Positions 35,594-44,659 of a stretch of DNA of 64,000 bases are shown in pieces; position 1 is the stretch's first letter, and each line of letters starts with the position of its first letter. Source of the stretch: Orenia metallireducens. GTDB taxonomy: Bacteria; Bacillota; Halanaerobiia; Halobacteroidales; Halobacteroidaceae. The notes under the pieces were generated by a model that saw only the letters and a list, made by a program, of their open reading frames with translations, had not been told where the DNA came from and made no database searches. The position numbers and the translations under genes were made by a program. The stretch spans positions 651,690 to 715,689 of the forward strand of contig NZ_LWDV01000009.1 of NCBI RefSeq assembly GCF_001693735.1, written 5' to 3'.

Positions 35594-36806
35594 TATTATT
35601 GATTAAACTGCTAATTCCTACAAACTCAACCCCAGATTCTTCAATGGGTTCCAATAAATTTTTTAAAACTAAAGCCGTCACATTTCCTCCATGGGGACCT
35701 ACATGACCTATTCCTATAGCACTACCATAACGAATAGCTATGCCAGTTAGATTAAGCATAGCCTCTCTGATATATCCATAATCCTTCTTATGATCTAAGA
35801 ATATATCCCTTTCTAAAACTTTAACACCTACATCTTCTCCTACTTGGGCTACTACAGTCTTAGGAGTTGTTCGACTATCTATAGCTATTAACCCCTTCTC
35901 TTTAGCTACCTCCAAAAGAATCCTCATCACCCTTTTATCAGCAGTTGCTTTACCACCAGTATGATTATTAAATCCAATAGCATTGGGAATATCTGCTATA
36001 GCCTCTTCCATCCTTAATCTGATCTCCTTATCAGATAAGGTAGTCATAATTGGTTTTACTCCCATCCAATTTGGTCTATCTAATTCAGACTCCATTGGTA
36101 GATGGATAATCACATCAAGTCCTAACTTCTGAGCATATTCCCCTTCTTCTGTAGAATCATCTTTAAAAGGGATGATAGCACAGGTAATCCTCTGCTTTAA
36201 CTTTAGAATCTCATCGGTTCCTTCAGCCCTATTACCAAAGTCATCAATAATAATTGCTATCTTGGCATCATCCTTTCTTATCTTAATCGGTCTAATAATA
36301 TCTAAATGAGATGATAATTTACCCTTATGACCACTAATCAAAAACTGTATATCCTCTACTCCTGATATATCAGCAAATAATTTCACTAAAGATTCAATAA
36401 CTAAGAAGTGTTCAAAGACATTTAACTTGTAGATCTTATTTGATAGATTAAGATAAATCCTACCATCCTTATATCCAACATCACTTATCAAGCTGCTCTT
36501 ATCAATATTTAACTTTGAAAATTGGCTTCCCTTTAAAAAAGTAACTACCCTCTCCTCCAAATCTCTACGCCTTAGATAGTTTTTATTATCTATCACACTA
36601 GCAACTAGATGGCTAATCTTAGAATACAACAAGAAGTTTCGTACTTTAACTCTCAATTGAGCTGAAATTCCCTTCTCTTGAGGAATCTCCATCAATCCCT
36701 TTGCCGCTAAGAGTTGATTACCTTCGATAAACAGAGTTATCATCACTGCAATAAGGAAGATAGGTAAAATAATATATTTGAGGTACCTTTTTTGAAACTC
36801 ACTCAC
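35589..36806 (-). CDS. Divergent polysaccharide deacetylase (YibQ family)
   Basis: 405 residues, GTG start after TAGGGGGTGTCATT. N-terminal anchor helix (about 8-28), a 150-residue spacer, then PF04748 domain: IAIIIDDFGNRAEG, CAIIPFKDD, VIIHLPMES, GFNNHTGGKATAD, LIAIDSRTTP, IGIGHVGPHGG. Exported or membrane-tethered; substrate unknown but likely a wall polymer. 52 bases downstream of the cwlD-like gene, same strand, so probably one operon. Confidence 0.9.
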   Translation of the reverse strand: MSEFQKRYLKYIILPIFLIAVMITLFIEGNQLLAAKGLMEIPQEKGISAQLRVKVRNFLLYSKISHLVASVIDNKNYLRRRDLEERVVTFLKGSQFSKLNIDKSSLISDVGYKDGRIYLNLSNKIYKLNVFEHFLVIESLVKLFADISGVEDIQFLISGHKGKLSSHLDIIRPIKIRKDDAKIAIIIDDFGNRAEGTDEILKLKQRITCAIIPFKDDSTEEGEYAQKLGLDVIIHLPMESELDRPNWMGVKPIMTTLSDKEIRLRMEEAIADIPNAIGFNNHTGGKATADKRVMRILLEVAKEKGLIAIDSRTTPKTVVAQVGEDVGVKVLERDIFLDHKKDYGYIREAMLNLTGIAIRYGSAIGIGHVGPHGGNVTALVLKNLLEPIEESGVEFVGISSLINNK

Positions 36807-36858
36807 AATGACACCCCCTAACCCTTTAACCTATGATACTATTTTATTAACTTTAAGA

Positions 36859-37596
36859 CTATTCTCCATCTAGAAATTGAAAAGTAGAGAAATACTCCTC
36901 TATTCCTTGATAGATTGCCTTTACTAAAAATCTTCGATAATTTACTTGTTGTAGTAAGTATCTATCCTGTTGGTTTGTAATAAACCCTACTTCAATTAAA
37001 ACACCAGGAGTATTCTTTGCCTTTAAGATATAAAGATCCCTTCTCTTCTTAATTTGATGATTTTTATTCTTAATACCTTGATACTCTAACTGATTAAGAT
37101 GCTTCTGCATTATCTTAGCTATTCTCTTATTTTGACGATGGCGTGGATAATAAAGAACAGTGGCCCCCCTCTGCCAAGTCTGACCAATACGATGATCAAC
37201 ATGTAGACTGATAAATAAATCTACTGCTTCTTGATTGATGATATCTAATCTAGCCCGCAAATCCCTTGTATGGCGACTACTTGAATACTTATTAAGATGA
37301 TCTAGAGATATATCCTCTTCTCGAGTCATAATCACTCTAGTATTACTATTATTCTCTATGTAATCCCTTAATTCCAATCCTATAGCTAAATTAATATCTT
37401 TCTCTAAAACTCCTCCATGGCTAGTTCCACCATCTATTCCTCCATGACCTGGGTCTATGACTATTACCCTCTTTTGAGCAATCGGTTCTGTTGATAAAAT
37501 GGTGTTACTCATATTTAATTTATTTGGCAGGAAGAAGATTATATAAATTAATAATAACACCAAATATATCTTATACCTCTCTATTCTAATGATCAC
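36859..37596 (-). CDS. cwlD: N-acetylmuramoyl-L-alanine amidase, CwlD-like
   Basis: 245 residues, GTG start after AAGGAAGTGGCAAA. One N-terminal membrane helix, then Amidase_3: VIDPGHGGIDGG (Zn His), LEKDINLAIGLEL (Glu), MTREED, FISLHVDH (Zn His), VLIEVGFITNQQD (catalytic Glu). CwlD makes muramic-delta-lactam of spore cortex with PdaA. Length and single anchor suit CwlD; a generic wall amidase cannot be excluded. Confidence 0.85.
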   Translation of the reverse strand: MIIRIERYKIYLVLLLIYIIFFLPNKLNMSNTILSTEPIAQKRVIVIDPGHGGIDGGTSHGGVLEKDINLAIGLELRDYIENNSNTRVIMTREEDISLDHLNKYSSSRHTRDLRARLDIINQEAVDLFISLHVDHRIGQTWQRGATVLYYPRHRQNKRIAKIMQKHLNQLEYQGIKNKNHQIKKRRDLYILKAKNTPGVLIEVGFITNQQDRYLLQQVNYRRFLVKAIYQGIEEYFSTFQFLDGE

Positions 37597-37773
37597 TTTG
37601 CCACTTCCTTATTCCGTAAAATAATTCTTAATTTAAATTTATTCATTAAACAGCCATATTATCATAATTAAGCAAGGAATTTACTGAAAAGGATACTCCA
37701 AATTATATAGTATAATTTTTAACAGATTGAAAATAATAAAGTTTGATTCAAATATATTTGGTAGGTGAATCTT

Positions 37774-38241
37774 ATGTTCTTTATAGGACGTTTTACTCTA
37801 GTCTGGATTATCTGGTTGATATTTGCTGACAAGAAACGATGGCGAGAGTTATTTCCAACAGCTATCTTTGCAGGGTTGCTTGGTTCAATTACTGATAATA
37901 TCATGGATTTTTATAAGTTATGGGATTATAATGATAATATTATTGCAAAAGAACTTTTAGTAATCTTTGATGATTTAGGAATTTATATAGTTTCTACATA
38001 CCTCTTTATCCAATGGCTACCTAAAGAAAAAAACTTTAAGAATCTTTTTAAATACATTTTAAGTTGGACAACCATTACCCTAAGTATTGAAGCTATTCAT
38101 ATCTATACAGGTCATATGTACCATTATAATTTTTGGAATCTTGGTTGGTCCTATTTAGCAGATTGGCTATTATTCTTCCTCTTTTATTTTTTCTATAAAC
38201 AATTTCAGTTTGATAAACTTAATACCGTTACTAACTCATAG
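37774..38241 (+). CDS. CBO0543-family membrane protein
   Basis: 155 residues, four or five membrane helices. FFIGRFTLVWIIWLIFAD, ITDNIMDFYKLWDY and HMYHYNFWNLGWSYLADW are typical of the CBO0543 family seen in spore formers; role unknown. ATG 37774 follows GTAGGTGAATCTT. The TAG stop is followed in the same frame by a PAS-domain remnant. Confidence 0.8.
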   Translation: MFFIGRFTLVWIIWLIFADKKRWRELFPTAIFAGLLGSITDNIMDFYKLWDYNDNIIAKELLVIFDDLGIYIVSTYLFIQWLPKEKNFKNLFKYILSWTTITLSIEAIHIYTGHMYHYNFWNLGWSYLADWLLFFLFYFFYKQFQFDKLNTVTNS

Positions 38242-38598
38242 TCAGGCATTGAGGATTTAGGTGATATAGTATTTATATTAAATCGAAATGGAAAGATTAT
38301 TAATTGCCAGGGACGATGGTTTAAAGAGCAGAATATTAATATAGAAGGAATACTTGGTAAAAATTTAGATGAAATCAAAGGTAAAGTATATAACTTATAA
38401 TTTTATCTAAATAACTACACTAGAGTATTAAAAGGTGAAACTGTTAAATTCAAGTTTGAATGGTCAGATTTCAATCAAAAAACCTATTATTTTAATACAT
38501 CATTATCACCAATTAAAGATAACAATGTTATTGTAGGAATAATTGGAATTAATAATGAGATTAAAGAAAAGAGAAAGACTAGTTCAGCTGCTATTTAG
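38242..38598 (+). pseudogene. PAS-domain remnant, in frame after TAG
   Basis: 118 codons in the same frame as the preceding gene: LGDIVFILNRNGKIINCQGR, GILGKNLDEIKGKV, a TAA in the middle, then VLKGETVKFKFEWSDFNQKT, YYFNTSLSPIKDN, VGIIGINNEI. This is a recognisable PAS sensor domain with no start codon and an internal stop. It may once have been fused to the membrane protein or belonged to a lost signalling gene. Confidence 0.7.
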
Positions 38599-38632
38599 AT
38601 AAAATAACCATTAAATTTAATGGTTATTTTAT
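38599..38632. terminator. Perfect 34-bp palindrome
   Basis: ATAAAATAACCATTAAA mirrored exactly; between the PAS remnant and the convergent muramidase gene. Confidence 0.75.
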
Positions 38633-38653
38633 GTCTCCCATATTTTAGATTCT

Positions 38654-39166
38654 TTATAATAAGGTCCTCTTTAGCCACCCTCGAATGAACTTCTTTTGAC
38701 TATTATCTGCTTCACAGATAGAGATATACCTTTCTCCTTGTAAGATATTAAGTAATTGTAATAATTCAAAAATATAAGGAGAGTTATTAACTCCACTTAA
38801 GGTATTAGGTCCAACAATACCATCAACTGTAATCTCTTCAGTAGCTAATAAATTATAAGCACGCTGTAAATTAGAAGTTGCCCTCTTAGGACCAATATTT
38901 ACCGCCTGCTCAAAGCATTCGATAGCAATATCTATATGTTCAATCTCATGATAATTTAGATTAATCCAATAGTTTTGATAATAAATCTCTTTGGCTTGAT
39001 TTAGGCTTAAAGCCTTCATATCTCCCTGATAGCCATTCTTTCTAGCCACACTCTTAGAGATTCCATATTTAGTCTTACCTCCATAATCATCCTCATCATC
39101 AGAGTACTTTCCTTCAAATCTTAAGACTTTTTGAAAGGCTTTTTCAAAATGTTCATTCACAATCAA
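38654..39166 (-). CDS. GH108 muramidase (endolysin-like)
   Basis: 170 residues, TTG start six bases past AAAGGAG. GH108 domain: VLRFEGKYSDDEDDYGGKTK with the catalytic Glu, YGIS, then a peptidoglycan-binding_3 part with ITVDGIVGPNTL. Such enzymes cut glycan strands and are usually phage or secretion lysins; no signal peptide here. No phage genes directly adjacent. Confidence 0.85.
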   Translation of the reverse strand: MIVNEHFEKAFQKVLRFEGKYSDDEDDYGGKTKYGISKSVARKNGYQGDMKALSLNQAKEIYYQNYWINLNYHEIEHIDIAIECFEQAVNIGPKRATSNLQRAYNLLATEEITVDGIVGPNTLSGVNNSPYIFELLQLLNILQGERYISICEADNSQKKFIRGWLKRTLL

Positions 39167-39239
39167 TTATCACTCCTTTCTTTATTAATATATATGATAA
39201 TCCAATTAAAAAATTAGAGTTGTAATCAATATAAAGAGA

Positions 39240-39269
39240 AAAAGCATCCTTAAATTTAAGGATGCTTTT
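39240..39269. terminator. Perfect 30-bp palindromic terminator
   Basis: AAAAGCATCCTTAAA mirrored exactly; ends the barrel-like gene at 39.3 kb. Confidence 0.8.
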
Positions 39270-39289
39270 AAAGTTAACTATTGTAGTTA

Positions 39290-39796
39290 TTAAAACTTAT
39301 AACCTACTCCAACCTCTAAAGTATGAAAATGATAATGATCATCTTCAATAAGCCCTAATATTCCTGCTCTTAAATCTACCTTTGTATCTAAATTTATCTT
39401 CAATCCCAGTTCATACATTAAAGATAAATCACTCCTTCTTTCAGATAGATTAAGTTCATAAACTCCAGTAATATCATTATTAATCTTATGTGAACCATTG
39501 ATTCCAATAAAAGGACTATTCTCAGTAACTCCACCTAGCAATGCAAAGTTATTATTAATTTCATACTTTGCTCCTAATCTTGAGATTGGATCTCCCATTG
39601 TACCTATCAATGCTAGTTTAGGACTAAGACCATACTCACCACTTAATTTAAGTCCATAATCACTGACCAGCATTCCTGTAATGACTCCATGATTTTGTAC
39701 TACACCTGGACTATTTAAAGCATAACTTATACCAGAGAATCCTGCTATAAATATTGCTATTAAAAGAACTGCGACTAATCTCTTAATTGTTAACAT
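39290..39796 (-). CDS. Secreted beta-barrel-like protein
   Basis: 168 residues from ATG 39796. Signal peptide (RLVAVLLIAIFIAGFSG, cut near SYA), beta-rich mature region of about nine short strands, ending EVGVGYKF, an outer-membrane-style C-terminal Phe. The GAGAGG purine run touches the ATG, so the start is uncertain; a rare ATT (codon 4) would be better spaced. Confidence 0.7.
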   Translation of the reverse strand: MLTIKRLVAVLLIAIFIAGFSGISYALNSPGVVQNHGVITGMLVSDYGLKLSGEYGLSPKLALIGTMGDPISRLGAKYEINNNFALLGGVTENSPFIGINGSHKINNDITGVYELNLSERRSDLSLMYELGLKINLDTKVDLRAGILGLIEDDHYHFHTLEVGVGYKF

Positions 39797-39832
39797 CCTC
39801 TCTAAAGTTTGATTATAATTAAGTAGAAACAA

Positions 39833-40825
39833 ATATAGATTATAAAATATCTACTACAATTATAACTCTTTTTTAGAGAAAAAGCTTAGGTAAATAGAGG
39901 TAACTAAGGGTAAAATTTAACTATGTAAGTTGACTTTATAATCTTCACAAATCTCTTTATCTTAGGTTTAAGCTCATCTCCAATCCCCTTACTATTCCTT
40001 AAAACCAGTCTCCTAATTTATTAGCAATATCTCTAATCTTAATTCCCATCTTTTTACCTCATTATTAAGGGGTTTATTGTTAATTTCATTAGATAAATAA
40101 GCCTTTGTCAAACACCATAGAGTCGGAGATAATTGGCAAATTATAAGTTTCTTTATCTCCCTAACAGACCTCTTTAAAATTTACTAATAGCAGCTTATAT
40201 AGGTTTGTAGTTCCAAAATCAAATTCAAATATAATTTTATAAATAAAGTGTTTTAGTATTAAAGTGTCATAATCTCACCATAAAGAGTATAGGTAATAAG
40301 ATAATATTGACCTTGGCATTAGTTTCTATAGTAGCTTTTGCTTTAATTACCTTAATTTCGAACCACATTATGTTACAGAAGTCACTTCAATTCTGATAGA
40401 AATTCTTCAAGAAATTATAAATTTAAAAAATAACTAATTATTAAGCCTTAGCTCTAAACTAGATCAATTAGCATAAACTCTGTACCTGTTTCAGTACCTA
40501 TATTCAGCTTAAACTTCTCTCTTATCTTTAACTGTCCCCTTCACTTAGATTACAATTAAATAGAGCTTACGTTCACTATCATGACGATAAGTAATCGGCT
40601 CTCCTGCTCAAGGTCTAAATATAGATCAATATCCTGATTAATCTTGACCGTTCTTTTCTTCATGTTTAGCAAAATAGCCATCGGTATTTTGCTAAGCCTT
40701 TAAAAAATCATCAAATTCTTCAAGCACCTTTTGGGATCTCATATCCTCCTTATTACAATAACATTTTTAACATTTGTCAAGAATTTCTTTCTAGTAATAC
40801 ACTCCAACCTTTATAATTTATAAAA
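39833..40825. other. Long non-coding stretch with decayed coding remnants
   Basis: No intact gene. On the minus strand AAGGAGGATATG at about 40744 opens MRSQKVLEEFDDFLKA then TAG, with QNTDGYFAKHEEKNGQD, EPITYRHDSERKLYLIVI and VKGTVKDKREV following in shifting frames, so an unknown gene has decayed here (about 40380-40746). A hairpin TTAGCAAAATA / TATTTTGCTAA lies at 40666-40695 inside it. Confidence 0.5.
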
Positions 40826-40847
40826 CCCCCGATAAATTTAACGGGGG
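40826..40847 (-). terminator. GC-rich terminator of small ORF
   Basis: CCCCCG / CGGGGG with ten-base loop, followed on the minus strand by TTTTATAAATT; 50 bases past the 24-residue ORF. Confidence 0.75.
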
Positions 40848-40896
40848 CATTAGATATTATCTACTTCAAGAAAGATACTATTGCAAATAATTATAT

Positions 40897-40971
40897 CTAC
40901 TCAAATAAAGGCATTAAGAAGAATAATAGAATAATTATCCAAATAAATTGATTATCACCATAGTCACCCAT
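40897..40971 (-). CDS. 24-residue hydrophobic peptide (YjcZ-like)
   Basis: Sequence MGDYGDNQF followed by a hydrophobic run (IWIIILLFFLMPLF) and stop. Preceded by AAGGGGGGGATAAGTA and followed by a solid terminator, so it looks like a real minigene. The polar Gly/Tyr start plus one membrane helix resembles YjcZ-type sporulation peptides of Bacilli; the match is by shape only. Confidence 0.5.
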   Translation of the reverse strand: MGDYGDNQFIWIIILLFFLMPLFE

Positions 40972-41169
40972 TACTTATCCCCCCCTTTTCTCTCAATTTA
41001 ATATATCATATGAAGCAGAACCTAATATTGTTAATTTGTGATCTAATTTCCAATAGTTATTCTAAGGTAAATTAATAACATTTTAAATTTAATTTCTTAA
41101 TCACCAACCATATCTTTCCTAAATATAATAATAATGTAATGATTATACAATAAGAGAGGGGGTATTACT

Positions 41170-41520
41170 TTGCACAGAGACCTAACTCGTTTATTAACAA
41201 CTATACAAGATTGTGAAATGATTTGTGAAGATATGACTAGTTATGTTATGAGAAGACCAAATTTTCAAACAAGAATTAGACAGTTGGAACTATTGAGAGA
41301 TTGTGCAGATATCTGTGCCTTAACTGCCAAATATATTGCTAGAGATAGCTATTTTGCTAGAGATATAGCAGAATTGTGTGCAGATATCTGTATGGCTTGT
41401 AGCAGAGAATGTGCTAAATTCCCTGATCAGCCCTCACAACATTGTAGTAGAGTCTGTTATAACTGTGCCCAGGAGTGTGAAAGATTTGCTATGGCAAGAG
41501 ATGCTAGATTCTATTCCTAA
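41170..41520 (+). CDS. Cys-rich four-helix-bundle copper-binding protein
   Basis: 116 residues, TTG start after GAGAGGGGGTATTAC. DUF326/Csp-like pattern with Cys spaced along helices: DCEMICEDM, RDCADICAL, ELCADICMACSRECAKF, HCSRVCYNCAQECERF. Homologues line the bundle core with Cys that hold many Cu(I) ions. It has no signal peptide, so it would store or buffer cytosolic copper, complementing copA. Monocistronic with terminator. Confidence 0.88.
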   Translation: MHRDLTRLLTTIQDCEMICEDMTSYVMRRPNFQTRIRQLELLRDCADICALTAKYIARDSYFARDIAELCADICMACSRECAKFPDQPSQHCSRVCYNCAQECERFAMARDARFYS

Positions 41521-41543
41521 GATTAACTTGTGAGTACCGATTT

Positions 41544-41577
41544 ATATGCTATCATATTAATTAATATGGTAGCATAT
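41544..41577 (+). terminator. Terminator of copper-binding gene
   Basis: 17-bp palindrome (ATATGCTATCATATTAA with its complement, one G-T pair), TTTTTC tail. Confidence 0.85.
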
Positions 41578-41810
41578 TTTTCATAAATAAAAGACTTTTC
41601 TTATAGTTCACTAATTGGTATAATCATGTTATTCAGTCTTTTTAAGATTTGTTTGTTCAGACTTATGGGATATCAAAAAATTCATTAATTTGATAGAAAA
41701 CAGTTGTAATAAATTATGGGTATTAGATTTTATTATAATTTTATTAGGAATAGAATTTTTATTATTAGGTCTTTATATTTACTAGATTAAACTATTAAGG
41801 AGGATGATTT

Positions 41811-41942
41811 ATAAGAGAGAATTTTAAAGATTGGAGAATTAGATTTATAGGTTTGCTGGCATCTAAGCTACATAAGCCTGTATGGCTACTTTACTTTAGT
41901 TTCTTCAGCTTCTTTTCTGCTTTTAGATATACGTATCCTTAA
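41811..41942 (+). other. 43-codon ORF with only an ATA start
   Basis: Strong AAGGAGG at 41798-41804 is followed, seven bases on, by ATA and an open frame: RENFKDWRIRFIGLLASKLH, KPVWLLYFSFFSFFSAFRYT. A basic N-terminus and hydrophobic C-terminus resemble a short membrane protein. Either a gene using ATA or one whose ATG has mutated. Confidence 0.4.
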
Positions 41943-42135
41943 TTAAAATTTAGGAGTATTAATATCTTTAAACGCAGGATATTCTCTACTCAATAGCCAA
42001 TAATTATAGTATAATACCTAGATAACCCGTTAAAATTTCCCCTACTTCCTTTAAAACTATCATAACTCTATGATATTATAACATATATAATTTAACTAAA
42101 TTTATCTAGAGACTAAAAATTGAAAGATGATTTAA

Positions 42136-42496
42136 ATGAAAAGAATATTTTTAATTTTGCTTATTTTAACTTTAAGCTTATTTGTTAATGATGTAGTTAT
42201 TCATCATCTAGTAGTTTATCAGAATATAAGGTTAAATATGAGATAATAAAAACAAATGCTATAGGTATTACTATTATGATGAAAATGTAGAAGAAGTAAC
42301 CTTGGAAGATGTCACTTTAGCATGATCACATTCTTTTACTGTAGAGAAGGGTAAGACTGCTTTAGTAAAGTATAGTAGAGATACCAGAGATAAAACTATA
42401 ATCAGTAGACTTTTAATTAATGGTAAATTAAGAGAAAACTCCACTGATAAACCAGAAGGTTTTAACTTGGTAGTTAGAATATTTGATGAAATTTAA
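42136..42496 (+). pseudogene. Broken secreted protein gene
   Basis: ATG 42136 opens a signal-peptide-like MKRIFLILLILTLSLFVND, then the frame shifts (42225-42265); the rest reads YRYYYDENVEEVTLEDVTLA, TGA in place of Trp, SHSFTVEKGKTALVKYSRDT, RDKTIISRLLINGKLRENST. One indel and one nonsense change. Family not recognised. Confidence 0.65.
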
Positions 42497-42524
42497 TAAA
42501 TATAATGATAACTAATATTAAGGA

Positions 42525-43070
42525 GTGATTAACATTAAAAAGAAGATAATCTTCTCTATAATTCTTTTTATTCTATTGCTAACACTAACAGCTTGGGCTA
42601 AGCAACTCTTCTTTATCAAAGTAAACCAAGAGAAATTAAGAATTGAACCAAATGGAAGAGCTATAGCTACTCTTCCTAAAAATACTCAAGTTGAGATAAT
42701 AGGTTCAACTGACAAATGGATTAAGGTAAAAGTTGAAGGATGGATATCCAAGGAATCTATATCCAATGACCTACCAGATGATAAAGATGAAAAGATTATA
42801 AGCCCTGGATTCGTCTATAGAGCTATCAAACTAAGAGGAAATAATGGCAGAATTAATATTAGTGGAAAATTAACTAATCAAACTGGTAAAGACTATCAAT
42901 TAACTACTTTTATAATTAGATTATACAATAATTCAGGTTCCCCTATTGGAACTAGTTATATACACATCAATAATTTTGCCAATAATCAAACTAAGCCATT
43001 TAATGTAACTACAGCTGGCTACTTATCACAAGTAGATGATTATAGTATTGAATTTGAGGGTGGAATCTAA
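42525..43070 (+). CDS. Secreted SH3-like protein
   Basis: About 178-181 residues: signal anchor IIFSIILFILLLTLTAWA, a bacterial SH3 domain (KVNQEKLRIEPNGRAIATL, VEIIGSTDKWIKVKVEGWIS), then a beta-sandwich of FxLYD type (ISGKLTNQTGKDYQLTTFII). Probably binds wall or proteins outside the membrane. The GTG at 42525 overlaps the AAGGAG site itself; the codon at normal distance is ATT 42534, so the real start may be the rare ATT. Confidence 0.75.
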   Translation: MINIKKKIIFSIILFILLLTLTAWAKQLFFIKVNQEKLRIEPNGRAIATLPKNTQVEIIGSTDKWIKVKVEGWISKESISNDLPDDKDEKIISPGFVYRAIKLRGNNGRINISGKLTNQTGKDYQLTTFIIRLYNNSGSPIGTSYIHINNFANNQTKPFNVTTAGYLSQVDDYSIEFEGGI

Positions 43071-43112
43071 AAAGCTCATTATTTTAGATAATAATACATT
43101 GAGGTTTTTATT

Positions 43113-43142
43113 TTGACTTAATCGCGAAAATTGTAGTATAAT
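43113..43142 (+). promoter_or_regulatory. Promoter upstream of M48 gene
   Basis: TTGACT, 18-base spacer, TATAAT; would give a 5' leader of about 160 bases containing the left arm of the 15-bp inverted repeat. Confidence 0.6.
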
Positions 43143-43255
43143 ATAGAAATTATATTAAATTAACTCCCTACCTTTTAAAAATATAAGATCTCTATGATAT
43201 TAATGCCTTAAATATCATTATCTTGATTATGAGGCACTAATGTAACAAATATAAG

Positions 43256-43270
43256 TTATACGCCATCGCA
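43256..43270. repeat. Left arm of 15-bp inverted repeat around M48 gene
   Basis: TTATACGCCATCGCA, exact complement of 44094-44108 on the far side of the gene, 40 bases before the start codon. Confidence 0.8.
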
Positions 43271-43310
43271 ATTTTAATGATATTAAAATAAACCTAAAGG
43301 AGAATTAATT

Positions 43311-44081
43311 ATGAGATTTGAAGTTAATCCGAAGGAAAAATTGTATTTTATTTTAATGCTTGTCATCAGTTTACTTATATATGTAGGGTTAGTTTTTTCA
43401 ATTATTGGGATTTTTTATTTATTTCTGTTTGGTATGATGGGTTTTGTCTCTCATGGTTTATATGTTGGACATATTAGAGGAAATGGCATAAGAGTTTCAA
43501 ACAAACAATTTCCTGAAATCTATCAAACAGCTGAACAACTATCAAAACAGTTAGGCTTAGAAAGAACACCTTCAATTTATATTCTAGAAGCTGGTGGACT
43601 GTTAAATGCATTTGCAACTAGATTTTTGGGAAGAGATTTTGTTATTATCTATTCTGATGTATTAGAATTAGCATATGAAGAAGGTGAAGCAGCAGTTAGA
43701 TTTGTTGTAGCACATGAGTTAGCACACCTTAAAAGGAAACATTTGAAGTGGCGATACTTATTATCTCCAGCTATGTTTATACCTTTCTTAGGTTCAGCCT
43801 ATTCTAGAGCTTGTGAATATACATGTGACCAAATAGCTGTTCAATTAGCACCAGATGGAGCAATCTTTGGACTTTTAGTTCTAGGAGTAGGAAAAAAGAT
43901 GTATAAGAAGATCAATTTAGAAGAGATAATTAATCAATCTAAAGAAGAAAGAGGATTTTGGATTTGGTTATCAGAAGTTTCTTCTACACATCCAAATTTG
44001 ACAAAAAGATTGAGTAAAGTATCTAGTGATAGACTTTTGGTATCAAATAATAAGTATCTATCAAGCAGTTTAAATATTTAA
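43311..44081 (+). CDS. M48-family zinc metallopeptidase
   Basis: 256 residues. Two membrane helices (about 12-47), substrate-cleft motif AGGLLNAFATRFLGRDFVII, zinc site HELAH at 135-139, third ligand in SRACEYTCDQIAV, and STHPNLTKRL near the C-terminus. HtpX-like membrane proteases degrade damaged membrane or secreted proteins. Site AAAGGAGAATTAATT. It is bracketed by a perfect 15-bp inverted repeat. Confidence 0.9.
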   Translation: MRFEVNPKEKLYFILMLVISLLIYVGLVFSIIGIFYLFLFGMMGFVSHGLYVGHIRGNGIRVSNKQFPEIYQTAEQLSKQLGLERTPSIYILEAGGLLNAFATRFLGRDFVIIYSDVLELAYEEGEAAVRFVVAHELAHLKRKHLKWRYLLSPAMFIPFLGSAYSRACEYTCDQIAVQLAPDGAIFGLLVLGVGKKMYKKINLEEIINQSKEERGFWIWLSEVSSTHPNLTKRLSKVSSDRLLVSNNKYLSSSLNI

Positions 44082-44093
44082 AATATTTACTTA

Positions 44094-44108
44094 TGCGATG
44101 GCGTATAA
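44094..44108. repeat. Right arm of 15-bp inverted repeat around M48 gene
   Basis: TGCGATGGCGTATAA, 12 bases after the M48 stop codon, exact complement of the left arm. Confidence 0.8.
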
Positions 44109-44187
44109 TGATAAACTTTTCCTAACTAACAATATAGAATAGAAAAGAAACTGAAGTTCTTAGCTTTAAGGAAAGGAAGATGATCTG

Positions 44188-44619
44188 ATGATAAGAAAAA
44201 GCACTAAGGATGATATCAATAAAATAGTTCAGCTCTGGTATGAAGTATCCTTAAAAGCACATGATTTTATCGATAAAGAATATTGGAAAGCATCACAGCA
44301 GGATATGAAAGAAGAATATATCCCATTATCAGATACTTATATCATAGAGGAAGCTAATCAATTAAGAGGATTTATCTCAATGGTAGATAACTATCTTGCA
44401 GCATTATTTGTTGATAGTAGATTTCAAAGTAGGGGTTATGGAAAAAGGTTATTAGACTATGTTAAAGAAGATAAAGAATATATAGAATTAAAAGTTTTCC
44501 AGAAAAATAATAGAGCTTATAAATTCTATTCTACAAATGGATTTACAATAGAGCAAGAATTAATCGATAAAGATTTAAATGAGAAAGAGTATTTAATGAT
44601 ATGGAAAAGTAAAGAGTAA
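44188..44619 (+). CDS. GNAT N-acetyltransferase (YjaB-like)
   Basis: 143 residues. GNAT fold: IRKSTKDDINKIVQLWYEVS, YLAALFVDSRFQSRGYGKRL (acetyl-CoA loop Q/RxxGxG), NNRAYKFYSTNGF. Closest in pattern to YjaB; substrate unknown. Confidence 0.88.
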   Translation: MIRKSTKDDINKIVQLWYEVSLKAHDFIDKEYWKASQQDMKEEYIPLSDTYIIEEANQLRGFISMVDNYLAALFVDSRFQSRGYGKRLLDYVKEDKEYIELKVFQKNNRAYKFYSTNGFTIEQELIDKDLNEKEYLMIWKSKE

Positions 44620-44659
44620 GCTAAAGATTCCATTATACCTAATTAAGGAGGTCATAACA

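Noticed and set aside
38242..38598. Pyrrolysine readthrough joining CBO0543 protein to PAS domain
   Set aside because: A TAA stop follows in the same frame and no Pyl context is seen; gene decay is simpler, so it is listed as a pseudogene.
43256..44108. Insertion sequence carrying the M48 gene
   Set aside because: There is no transposase and no target duplication was seen; only the inverted repeat itself is supported.
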